Below, piece by piece: positions 1-4,995 of a stretch of DNA of 6,150 nucleotides. The stretch lies in NCBI GenBank assembly GCA_944391155.1, contig CALXSO010000106.1, positions 1 through 6,150 of the forward strand. Direction: 5' to 3'. The number at the start of each line of letters is the position of its first letter. Within the stretch, counting starts at the first letter, position 1. This DNA comes from an uncultured Clostridia bacterium (GTDB taxonomy: Bacteria; Bacillota; Clostridia; TANB77; CAG-508). The notes beneath the pieces are model-generated. The model ran no database searches. It worked only from the letters and a program-made list of their open reading frames with translations, and was not told the DNA's origin. Both the position numbers and the translations under genes were made by a program.

Positions 1-369
1 AACATCTAATTCTTTCTTTATTTTATTTTTACAATTTTCACAGGTATAGTTTATTAAAAAGTATTTTAATTCAGCTTTTTCTAATAAATCATAGGTCTTT
101 TTCACTCGTGCTTTTGTTTCAGGGTATTTATTAATTAGTATATCATAGTTATTTGCTATAAAACTATATTGTTCTATTGTTAGCTTTGCTTTGGTTATTG
201 TGTTAATATCTTTCATATCATACCCATTTGCTTTTAATAGTTCATATACAAATAACATTTCTTTTTCTTGTATTTCTTCTAGTTCTATTAGTTTTCTTCT
301 GCTATCTTCAAGTAATTTTTCTAAAAAGTCATATTTTTCAATATCTTTTACTTTTGGCTTTAAACACAT
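1..369 (-). CDS. Unrecognised helical protein with a CxxC pair, 3' end beyond the window
   Basis: I do not recognise this protein. The reading frame is open from an ATG at 369-367 to the left edge, giving 123 residues with no stop, so the C-terminus is missing. The start is supported by AAAGGTGGTG at 384-375 on the minus strand, six bases before the ATG. Residues 7-40 are rich in Lys, Glu and Leu and probably form a helix or short coiled coil. The stretch around residues 50-90 contains NTITKAKLTIEQ and is also likely helical. Near the visible end is a Cys-Glu-Asn-Cys pair (about residues 110-113), which could be half of a zinc knuckle if another pair follows beyond the edge. It lies 58 bp downstream of the 70-residue gene on the same strand, and its ribosome binding site can pair with DNA just after that gene's stop. 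A small phage or ICE accessory protein is the most I would say. Confidence 0.72.
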   Translation of the reverse strand, partial: MCLKPKVKDIEKYDFLEKLLEDSRRKLIELEEIQEKEMLFVYELLKANGYDMKDINTITKAKLTIEQYSFIANNYDILINKYPETKARVKKTYDLLEKAELKYFLINYTCENCKNKIKKELDV

Positions 370-374
370 ATTAA

Positions 375-427
375 CACCACCTTTCACTTTAATTATATAA
401 CCTTTTTTAAAGGCGGTAAAGGTGGTG
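375..427 (-). promoter_or_regulatory. Hairpin that can sequester the ribosome binding site of the left-edge gene
   Basis: On the minus strand, CACCACCTTT (427-418) follows directly after the TAG stop (430-428) of the 70-residue gene. It is perfectly complementary to AAAGGTGGTG (384-375), the Shine-Dalgarno region of the next gene. The loop is 33 bases. The G of the TAG can add one G-U pair. In the mRNA this would hide the downstream ribosome binding site until a ribosome finishing the upstream gene opens the stem, which is the usual logic of translational coupling. The pairing is read directly; the regulatory role is inferred. Confidence 0.6.
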
Positions 428-640
428 CTAAATATTGTATTGTATTATATCAAGTGTCTTTTCTAATGCTATTTTACTTTTTTCTGTCAGTATTTTTAAA
501 TAATTGTAGTCATCTTTGTTTAGTTCTTCTATAAATTCTAAATTTAATATCATCTTTTGTATTATCTTCTGCATATCATATATGTTATTAGTTAAATTGC
601 TATTTTTTATGGTTTCTTTTAATTCAACTATTTTTAACAT
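428..640 (-). CDS. Small unrecognised helical protein, 70 residues
   Basis: Not a protein I recognise. The 70-residue frame runs from an ATG at 640-638 to TAG at 430-428. The start has a plausible ribosome binding site, AGGGG, seven bases upstream on the minus strand. The composition is rich in Ile, Lys, Asn, Leu and Glu with no cysteine, no signal peptide and no membrane segment. Two predicted helices stand out (about residues 1-34 and 42-64), which suits a small helical dimer or an adaptor. It shares orientation with the left-edge gene and probably an mRNA with it. No clear promoter was found; the hairpin at 713-737 with its T-rich tail lies just upstream and could act as an attenuator. A plus-strand reading frame across the same bases has no ribosome binding site and is very likely a shadow. 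Confidence 0.62.
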   Translation of the reverse strand: MLKIVELKETIKNSNLTNNIYDMQKIIQKMILNLEFIEELNKDDYNYLKILTEKSKIALEKTLDIIQYNI

Positions 641-700
641 TTTTGACCCCTGTTATTTTATATTTTTTAATATTTTACTAAAAATCTTCTTCAAACAATA

Positions 701-737
701 TACTAAAAATACCAGCCCTACATTAAAATATAGGCTG
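701..737 (-). terminator. Rho-independent terminator or attenuator upstream of the 70-residue gene
   Basis: On the minus strand CAGCCTA pairs with TAGGGCTG (one bulged G), stem 737-713, followed by GGTATTTTTAG. It shares the run AAAAATACCAGCCC (plus strand, from 705) with the terminator of the XRE gene. No gene ends just before it on the minus strand, so it either stops a non-coding transcript from the repeat region or attenuates the left-hand pair of genes. Confidence 0.45.
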
Positions 738-738
738 T

Positions 739-780
739 AATTACACTATTGTAATATCTTTTACACTAATAAATACACTA
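739..780. repeat. Cluster of TTACACTA boxes
   Basis: TTACACTA at 741-748 and 761-768 (20 bp apart) and the variant ATACACTA at 773-780 (12 bp further) form a short direct-repeat cluster. The first copy extends to AATTACACTATTGTAAT, close to the arm of the 18-bp inverted repeat and to the palindrome before the excisionase gene. These look like binding sites for one protein, possibly the HTH regulator, the excisionase or the primase-helicase; which one cannot be told from sequence. Confidence 0.5.
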
Positions 781-851
781 CTAAAAATATTCAGTCATCT
801 ACTTTAAATAGTACATTTTTACTTACTTTAAACACTTGCTAAAAATATTTA

Positions 852-1195
852 AGTACAATTAGTGTAATTGGTGGGTCAAAAAAAATTTTTTTATTTAAAT
901 TAATCTTGCTAAAAATATTATTATTTTATTTAACTTATTCTATTTATAGCTTATTATAATTACTTTTATTTATATTGTTAATAAAATATATTAATAAAAT
1001 ATATTATTTTTTATAATATATTTTAAAAGAGAAGAATATATATATGTTATAAATTAACAATATATATTAATGTATTTTAATAATTTTTTAAGTAAAAATA
1101 AAATATAAAAAAGAATAAGTTAAAAAGATATATAAATGATGATTTTTAGTAATAAATTTTTAAAAGTTTGATTGAGAAATTACACTAATTGTACT
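852..1195. repeat. 18-bp perfect inverted repeat flanking the AT-rich core
   Basis: AGTACAATTAGTGTAATT at 852-869 is the exact reverse complement of 1178-1195. The arms are 308 bp apart and enclose the AT-rich core. The same sequence with one substitution forms the left arm of the palindrome at 4929-4967. An 18-bp perfect match containing several G and C bases is not expected by chance even in AT-rich DNA. Confidence 0.75.
978..1003. repeat. Tandem 13-mer, two perfect copies
   Basis: TTAATAAAATATA occurs at 978-990 and again at 991-1003, followed by TTA as the start of a third copy. The 13-base length and all-A+T content recall the 13-mer unwinding elements of bacterial origins. This is simple-sequence DNA, so the match could also be accidental. 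Confidence 0.6.
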
Positions 1196-1489
1196 AATGT
1201 TATGCTAACTATTGATTTATATGTATTTTAAATAAATTGATGATAGTGTTTTTAGTATAATTTCACCTATAATCAGTACATTTCCTACAAATTATGAGAT
1301 AACTTTTATTTTATGAAATAGATTATTTTTAGTAACAACTTCCTTAGTATTATGAGACCAGCCTTATATGAGAGACTATTTTTAGTAATACTTTTCTAAA
1401 TATCACTAAATAAAATTACGAATATTTATCTTTTAATTCTATGATTAATCTTAATATGGTGTAATAGGTATAATTCTTAGTAAAAATTT

Positions 1490-1521
1490 TTAAAAAATAC
1501 CAGCCCATGTTATGAGCTGGT
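1490..1521 (-). terminator. Rho-independent terminator of the XRE-type regulator gene
   Basis: On the minus strand ACCAGC (1521-1516) pairs with GCTGGT (1504-1499), and an inner CAT/ATG adds three pairs across one mismatch. The stem is followed by TATTTTTTA. It starts eight bases after the TAA stop of the regulator gene. Arms and tail are those of a standard intrinsic terminator. Confidence 0.85.
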
Positions 1522-1528
1522 ACTACTT

Positions 1529-2284
1529 TTATAATGCGATTTCCTTCTGTAATATTTTTAATAGTCTTTCAAGCTGTTCATTAAAATATTGATTTAGCTC
1601 GAACTCCTGATATTTAGTAAATTTTTCTAATTCTTTATTAAATTTAGCTATTCGTTTCTTTATCTCTTGTATTTTCTTTTTCCATAATATAGCTTTTTCA
1701 TTATTTGTTTCATTTTTTAGTTTTTCTTGTACGTCTTTTAATTCTTTTTCTAAAGATATTCTTATATCTTCCTTTTTACGAATTTCTATAAATATCTCTT
1801 TTACTTTGTCTGTGGTATTTTCTATTACTTTTGTATTTCCAATTAAATAATTAGTAATAAGTTGCTCGCTAATACTATCAAAATCCTTTTTGTCTGTTGG
1901 AAATAAAGGTTGTGATTTTTTAGATAACCTCTTAAATCCTTCCAATTTTTCAGCTGTTTTGTTAGTTAATCCATATCCAGAGGCTATAACATTTTTATCA
2001 ATATTGGGGACAATACCTAGCAAATCCTCTACTTTTATTTCAAATATTTCAGCTAACGCTATGGCTTTATCTGCACCAATAACTGATTTAGAATTTCCAC
2101 ATTCGTAGGTGCTTATCATTTTGGGCGATAGACTAATATTGTAATATTCTTTTAGCATTTCACTTAATTGGTATTGGGTTAAGCCTAATCTTCTTCGGTT
2201 ATCTTCTAAATTTTCGCCAAATGTTATAGCATTATACCCTATAAATTCTTTATCTTCCGTATTACTTTTTGCTATGTTTTTCAT
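1529..2284 (-). CDS. XRE-family HTH transcriptional regulator with long helical C-terminal tail
   Basis: A 251-residue DNA-binding regulator, probably the repressor that controls the divergent replication and excision genes. Residues 22-91 form an XRE/Cro-CI type HTH domain: ENLEDNRRRLGLTQYQLSEM, then SPKMISTYECG as the recognition region, and the family-typical end AEIFEIKVEDLLGI. Residues about 92-150 are a linker without a peptidase Ser-Lys pair that I can see, so SOS-type self-cleavage is not indicated. Residues about 155-250 are dense in Lys, Glu, Leu and Ile and should form a long coiled coil for oligomerisation. The ATG at 2284-2282 follows GAGGAG at a normal distance. A consensus promoter lies about 95 bases upstream and an intrinsic terminator follows the stop. 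Its position, opposite in strand to the primase gene, fits a phage-like or ICE-like lysogeny switch. The HTH call is firm; the target and the word repressor are inferred from context. Confidence 0.88.
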   Translation of the reverse strand: MKNIAKSNTEDKEFIGYNAITFGENLEDNRRRLGLTQYQLSEMLKEYYNISLSPKMISTYECGNSKSVIGADKAIALAEIFEIKVEDLLGIVPNIDKNVIASGYGLTNKTAEKLEGFKRLSKKSQPLFPTDKKDFDSISEQLITNYLIGNTKVIENTTDKVKEIFIEIRKKEDIRISLEKELKDVQEKLKNETNNEKAILWKKKIQEIKKRIAKFNKELEKFTKYQEFELNQYFNEQLERLLKILQKEIAL

Positions 2285-2306
2285 AGCATATCACTCCTCT
2301 CTTATA

Positions 2307-2367
2307 GAAGTAAAGTGCTTATTTTTCTGTTCCATATTTCAAGGTTTTTGTTTCAGCACATCACTTC
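2307..2367. repeat. Imperfect inverted repeat in the leader of the XRE gene, possible operator
   Basis: GAAGTAAAGTGCT at 2307-2319 and AGCACATCACTTC at 2355-2367 are complementary at 11 of 13 positions. They lie between the consensus promoter and the XRE start, within the 5' leader. They could be two operator half-sites for autoregulation or an mRNA hairpin of the leader. The pairing is seen; the function is a guess. Confidence 0.4.
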
Positions 2368-2385
2368 GTTTTTTTAATTATCAAG

Positions 2386-2414
2386 ATTATAATTCCGTTA
2401 TTTTCAAATGTCAA
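2386..2414 (-). promoter_or_regulatory. Consensus sigma-A promoter of the XRE gene
   Basis: On the minus strand TTGACA (2414-2409) and TATAAT (2391-2386) are separated by exactly 17 bases, a perfect housekeeping promoter pointing at the XRE gene. The expected start is near 2379, giving a leader of about 95 bases. Confidence 0.88.
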
Positions 2415-2518
2415 TAGTTTTTTTAAATAAAAAAATAATTAGAAGTATTGTTCGTGTTTTTAGCATGAAAATAAGTAAAATTTATTTTGGTTCCGAGAGT
2501 CAGATTTTGACGTTTTTT

Positions 2519-2599
2519 ATGGTATATTATGGTTGGGTTTGGGAAACGGACAGGGATAACCCATATAACGGTCCTGCTCCCAAGCCAGAAAGGAGTTGA
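2519..2599 (+). CDS. Possible 26-residue peptide in the leader of the primase gene
   Basis: An ATG at 2519 opens a 26-codon frame that ends in TGA at 2597-2599. The peptide starts MVYYGWVWE and ends NPYNGPAPKPERS, with three prolines near the end and aromatic residues at the start, which looks more protein-like than the surrounding translations. The frame stays open upstream to an ATG at 2408, but that part is low-complexity and has no ribosome binding site, so I prefer the short form. No good Shine-Dalgarno precedes 2519 either, and a putative promoter overlaps the start, so translation would have to be leaderless or absent. The stop lies five bases before a TTG that has its own ribosome binding site. 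The same bases fold into an RNA hairpin, so the GC-rich composition may reflect RNA structure instead of a peptide. Function unknown. Confidence 0.3.
   Translation: MVYYGWVWETDRDNPYNGPAPKPERS
2520..2528 (+). promoter_or_regulatory. Putative extended -10 promoter for the structured leader
   Basis: TGGTATATT matches the extended -10 form TGnTATAAT at all but one base. Transcription would begin near 2535, right where the outer hairpin strand starts. The -35 position is poor (around 2500-2505), and the nearby TTGACG at 2507 is too close to the -10 to pair with it. Confidence 0.35.
2531..2590 (+). ncRNA. Candidate structured RNA leader upstream of the primase gene
   Basis: This block is close to 50% G+C in a region of about 25%. 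GGUUUGGGA (2536-2544) pairs with UCCCAAGCC (2578-2586) over nine base pairs including one G-U. Inside, GGAC (2548-2551) pairs with GUCC (2571-2574), enclosing GGG/CCC (2553-2555 with 2560-2562) around an AUAA loop. An alternative pairing, CAGGG with (U)CCUG, excludes the inner stem, so two conformations are possible. A ribosome binding site follows immediately at 2588-2595. I do not recognise a known RNA family. It could be a regulatory leader, a small RNA, or simply coding sequence for the short peptide. Confidence 0.35.
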
Positions 2600-2604
2600 T
2601 TAAA

Positions 2605-2658
2605 TTGAGGAACTTATTAAAAATGGCTACTGGAAACGGCTTTTCCAGTAACCAATAG
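2605..2658 (+). CDS. Possible 17-residue leader peptide
   Basis: A TTG at 2605 follows AAAGGAG (2589-2595) at nine bases, a better translation signal than many real genes have. It opens 17 codons, reading MRNLLKMATGNGFSSNQ, to TAG at 2656-2658. An internal ATG at 2623 would give an 11-residue form. The last half of the frame coincides with a perfect nine-pair hairpin (2629-2651), so a ribosome reading the peptide would open that stem. It precedes the primase gene by 120 bp. A leader peptide controlling downstream folding is plausible; a chance frame is also possible. I know no family for it. Confidence 0.35.
   Translation: MRNLLKMATGNGFSSNQ
2629..2651 (+). promoter_or_regulatory. Nine-pair hairpin in the primase leader
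   Basis: TACTGGAAA and TTTCCAGTA pair perfectly around a CGGCT loop. There is no following T run, so it is not a standard terminator. Further on, GGCTC (2662-2666) can pair with GAGCC (2732-2736), and CACTCT (2671-2676) with AGAGTG (2707-2712), which would fold the rest of the leader up to the primase ribosome binding site. Confidence 0.5.
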
Positions 2659-2678
2659 GATGGCTCAATACACTCTAT

Positions 2679-2706
2679 TTGAAAATTCCTACATTTATAT
2701 TATATA
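2679..2706 (+). promoter_or_regulatory. Probable promoter of the primase-helicase gene
   Basis: TTGAAA (2679-2684) and TATATA (2701-2706) are 16 bases apart and point at the primase gene, giving a leader of about 65 bases. The TTGACA at 2746-2751 is not used in this reading because no -10 box follows it. Confidence 0.45.
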
Positions 2707-2778
2707 AGAGTGGCAGGAAAAAATCAAGACAGAGCCAATAGTACTTTGACAATTAAATAACAAGGAGGTGAACTAAAT

Positions 2779-4905
2779 ATGAGAGAATTTCATGGTCAAT
2801 ATCAGGAGGTCATTTTAAGTTTGCTTGCAGGTCGTGAATATAAGATAAATGGAGAAAATTTAAATTGCTGTTGCCCTTTTCATGATGACAAGCACCCAAG
2901 TTTTGGTATTAATTTACAAACTGGAGCTTATCAGTGTTTTTCATGCGAAGAAAAAGGCTCAATTACAGATTTTGTTGCCAAAATGCTAAATATTAGTAAT
3001 AAAGAAGCATGGGCATATATACAAGAAAGAACAGGAGGATGTACTATGGAAGAATATAAATATAGTTTAGAGGATTTTATGCAGGAGAAGAAAATACCAC
3101 TTGTTAATTTACAAAACCTTCACATTGAAACAGCTGAAAATGGCACTAGTATCGTTATACCATATTTGGATGAGAACAAAAACCTTATAAGAAACCGCTT
3201 TAGGAATAGTCCTCAAAATCCAGTAAGGTTTTATTGGGACAAAGAAGGTAAAGGCACAGGACTATATGGCGAATTTGCATTAAATGAATTTTCAGATGAT
3301 TATATTATAATAGTTGAAGGCGAAACTGATGCCATAACATTATGGATACATGATATACCTGCCATTGGTGTTCCAGGAGCAAAAACGTTTAAAAAGGAAT
3401 ATGCACCAATGTTTGATAGATTTAAAAAAATATATATTCATAATGAAGAAGACGATGGGGCAACTGAATTTATAAATAAAATTGAAAGCATCGTACCAAA
3501 GGAAAAATTATATACTATTTCCTCAAGACAAGTAGACGAAACATGTAAAGATATTTCAGACCTTCATGTAAAAGGTGTTTTTGATTTTGATAAATTAATG
3601 GCAACAGCAACACCTTTAGTAAATGAAGAAATATTTTTAAAGCCAGTAGGTAACAAACCTCATGTAGAAATAGGATTAAAACTTATTGAACAGTTGGAGC
3701 TTAAATATCGTAATGGTTTTTTGTACTATTTTGATAATGGTACATATAAGATAGCAGATGATAATTTTTTAAAAAATTATATTTTAAAAAATATCAATAT
3801 AAATACCAAAAAATCTTTATGCAATGAAGCTATTGATTTTGTGAAAGGTTATCTTAATGATGAGGAAATAACAATAGTTGTAGATACAAGATATATTAAT
3901 TTTGCCAATGGACTTTATGATTTACAGGAAAAAGCATTTATATCACATACACCAGAAGTTTTCACTGTAAACCAATTACATGCTAATTATTTAGAAAATT
4001 TACCTTATAGTAATGAATATGTAGATAAATTTTTAGATGATATTACATGTAATATAAAAGAAAGAAAAACAGCATTATTACAATATATTGGTTATTGCTT
4101 AACAACAAGAACGGACATACAAAAATTAGTAATTTTTTATGGTCCAACAGCAAGAAACGGTAAATCTACAACAATAAAGATAATTGTTGGAATTATCGGA
4201 GAGGAAAACTGTAGTTATATAGATATTAACCAGTTTGCTAAAAGATTTGGCACTAGTGAAATAATAAATAAATCGTTAAACATTGTATCTGACTTATCTG
4301 CAAGTAAAATAGGAGACACAGGAGTATTTAAATCAATCATAGGTGGAGAAGTAATATATGCAGATGTAAAATATAAAGAACGTGTTAAAGTATCAAGTCA
4401 TGCAAAACATGTTATTGCAACAAATATCTTACCTTACGTAACTGATACAACAGACGGATTTTTCAGAAGAATACATATTATTCCGTTTGAAAATCAGTTT
4501 GAGGTAGGAAACAAAGAGTTTAACATTGAGAAGTTTTTTGAGCAGGAGCAGAAAGATTATTTAGCAAATATTGCACTTAGGGAATATCTTAAAATGTTAG
4601 ACCAAGGAAAATTGGTTTTTGCTAACGAACAAGAGAGTAATGACATTATAAAATTTTATCAAAAAACAAATGATACGGTGTATAGCTTTTTAAATGATGA
4701 AGATGAGCAACCGTATATATTTGGTAAAGATATTCAAAGAAAAGATATGTGGAAATCTTATAAAGATTTTTGTATAGATAACAACTATGATAGATTAAAG
4801 AAAAATCAGTTTTTTGAAGAACTAAGGAAAAAATATAAGTTTGAGGAGAAAGTAAAAAATGGTCTTTATTACTTTTATAAAGAACACAATGATACAAAAA
4901 AATAG
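2779..4905 (+). CDS. Primase-helicase: CHC2 zinc finger, TOPRIM and SF3 (P4/D5-type) helicase domains
   Basis: A 708-residue replication protein that should make RNA primers and unwind DNA for the element. The N-terminus carries a primase zinc ribbon: C32-P-F-H35 and C53-F-S-C56, separated by the usual DDKHPSF strand. A TOPRIM fold follows at about 175-240, with VEGETDA (E180) and an acidic NEEDDG (222-227) in place of the classic DxD. After a D5 N-terminal-like region comes the SF3 helicase: Walker A GPTARNGKS (455-463), Walker B NIVSDLS (D505), sensor Asn in ATN (N549) and the Arg pair of DGFFRR (563-564). The C-terminal 100 residues look like a winged-helix end. AAGGAGGTGA at 2762-2771 fixes the start. 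A second strong ribosome binding site precedes Met90, just after the zinc domain. Similar proteins serve phages, satellites and ICEs; the excisionase gene follows after 90 bp. Domain calls are firm; priming activity is inferred from family. Confidence 0.93.
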   Translation: MREFHGQYQEVILSLLAGREYKINGENLNCCCPFHDDKHPSFGINLQTGAYQCFSCEEKGSITDFVAKMLNISNKEAWAYIQERTGGCTMEEYKYSLEDFMQEKKIPLVNLQNLHIETAENGTSIVIPYLDENKNLIRNRFRNSPQNPVRFYWDKEGKGTGLYGEFALNEFSDDYIIIVEGETDAITLWIHDIPAIGVPGAKTFKKEYAPMFDRFKKIYIHNEEDDGATEFINKIESIVPKEKLYTISSRQVDETCKDISDLHVKGVFDFDKLMATATPLVNEEIFLKPVGNKPHVEIGLKLIEQLELKYRNGFLYYFDNGTYKIADDNFLKNYILKNININTKKSLCNEAIDFVKGYLNDEEITIVVDTRYINFANGLYDLQEKAFISHTPEVFTVNQLHANYLENLPYSNEYVDKFLDDITCNIKERKTALLQYIGYCLTTRTDIQKLVIFYGPTARNGKSTTIKIIVGIIGEENCSYIDINQFAKRFGTSEIINKSLNIVSDLSASKIGDTGVFKSIIGGEVIYADVKYKERVKVSSHAKHVIATNILPYVTDTTDGFFRRIHIIPFENQFEVGNKEFNIEKFFEQEQKDYLANIALREYLKMLDQGKLVFANEQESNDIIKFYQKTNDTVYSFLNDEDEQPYIFGKDIQRKDMWKSYKDFCIDNNYDRLKKNQFFEELRKKYKFEEKVKNGLYYFYKEHNDTKK
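3033..3048 (+). promoter_or_regulatory. Internal ribosome binding site and ATG (Met90) within the primase-helicase gene
   Basis: A perfect AGGAGG at 3033-3038 sits seven bases before the in-frame ATG at 3046. Starting here would give a 619-residue protein with TOPRIM and helicase parts but without the zinc ribbon. The underlying codons are Arg-Thr-Gly-Gly-Cys-Thr, so the motif could be a by-product of a glycine pair. The signal is seen; use in the cell is inferred. Confidence 0.5.
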
Positions 4906-4928
4906 AGCCCTCAGACAATTAATTTAAC

Positions 4929-4967
4929 TAAGTACAAATAGTGTAATTTTTATACTATTTGTACTTA
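4929..4967. repeat. Long palindrome between the primase and excisionase genes
   Basis: TAAGTACAAATAGT (4929-4942) is perfectly complementary to 4954-4967. The symmetry continues inward for four more positions with one G-T, leaving a TTT centre. There is no T run after it in either direction, so it is not a normal terminator. Its left half, AAGTACAAATAGTGTAATT, matches 851-869 in the repeat region with one difference. It lies at the likely promoter position for the excisionase gene (TATACT at 4951 could be a -10). Operator, Xis/Int arm site or second replication site are the options. Confidence 0.7.
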
Positions 4968-4995
4968 AAATATATTTTAGGAGATGTGCAATACT

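Larger units (their letters stand above)
641..1528. other. Repeat-rich, very AT-rich intergenic region, possible origin or partition-type site
   Basis: No frame here has both length and a ribosome binding site, so I see no gene in these 888 bases. The content is organised, not random. CTAAAAAT occurs at 678, 703, 781, 839 and 909, always in that orientation. Its complement ATTTTTAG occurs at 1142, 1325 and 1378, with a one-base variant at 1248. The two sets point at each other across an almost pure A+T core (about 917-1140), which holds a tandem 13-mer. TTACACTA-type boxes lie at 741 and 761 (plus the variant ATACACTA at 773), and an 18-bp inverted repeat sits at 852 and 1178. Two terminator-like hairpins on the minus strand lie near the edges. 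Clustered short repeats next to an AT-rich segment are typical of replication origins and centromere-like sites. No DnaA box of the TTATCCACA type was found by eye. The origin role is inferred. Confidence 0.5.

Noticed and set aside
191..400. 69-codon plus-strand frame
   Set aside because: It lies antisense to the left-edge minus-strand gene, has no ribosome binding site, and is a low-complexity Ser/Phe/Ile translation typical of the complement of an AT-rich gene.
516..740. 74-codon plus-strand frame resembling a membrane peptide
   Set aside because: Its hydrophobic look comes from reading the complement of a Lys/Glu/Ile-rich gene. It has no ribosome binding site and runs through the minus-strand start and the terminator-like hairpin.
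641..1528. CRISPR array
   Set aside because: The repeats are only 8-18 bp, unequally spaced and in both orientations, with no regular spacer length.
1890..2108. 72-codon plus-strand frame inside the XRE gene
   Set aside because: Antisense to a clearly supported HTH gene and without a ribosome binding site.
2408..2518. N-terminal extension of the 26-residue leader frame to the ATG at 2408
   Set aside because: No ribosome binding site before 2408 or 2465, low-complexity sequence, and overlap with the -35 box of the XRE promoter.
2746..2751. Exact TTGACA just before the primase gene
   Set aside because: At the right distance downstream is the ribosome binding site region with no -10-like box, so it cannot be the primase promoter.
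4646..4918. 90-codon minus-strand frame at the end of the primase gene
   Set aside because: Antisense to the helicase C-terminus, no ribosome binding site, and composition of a shadow frame.
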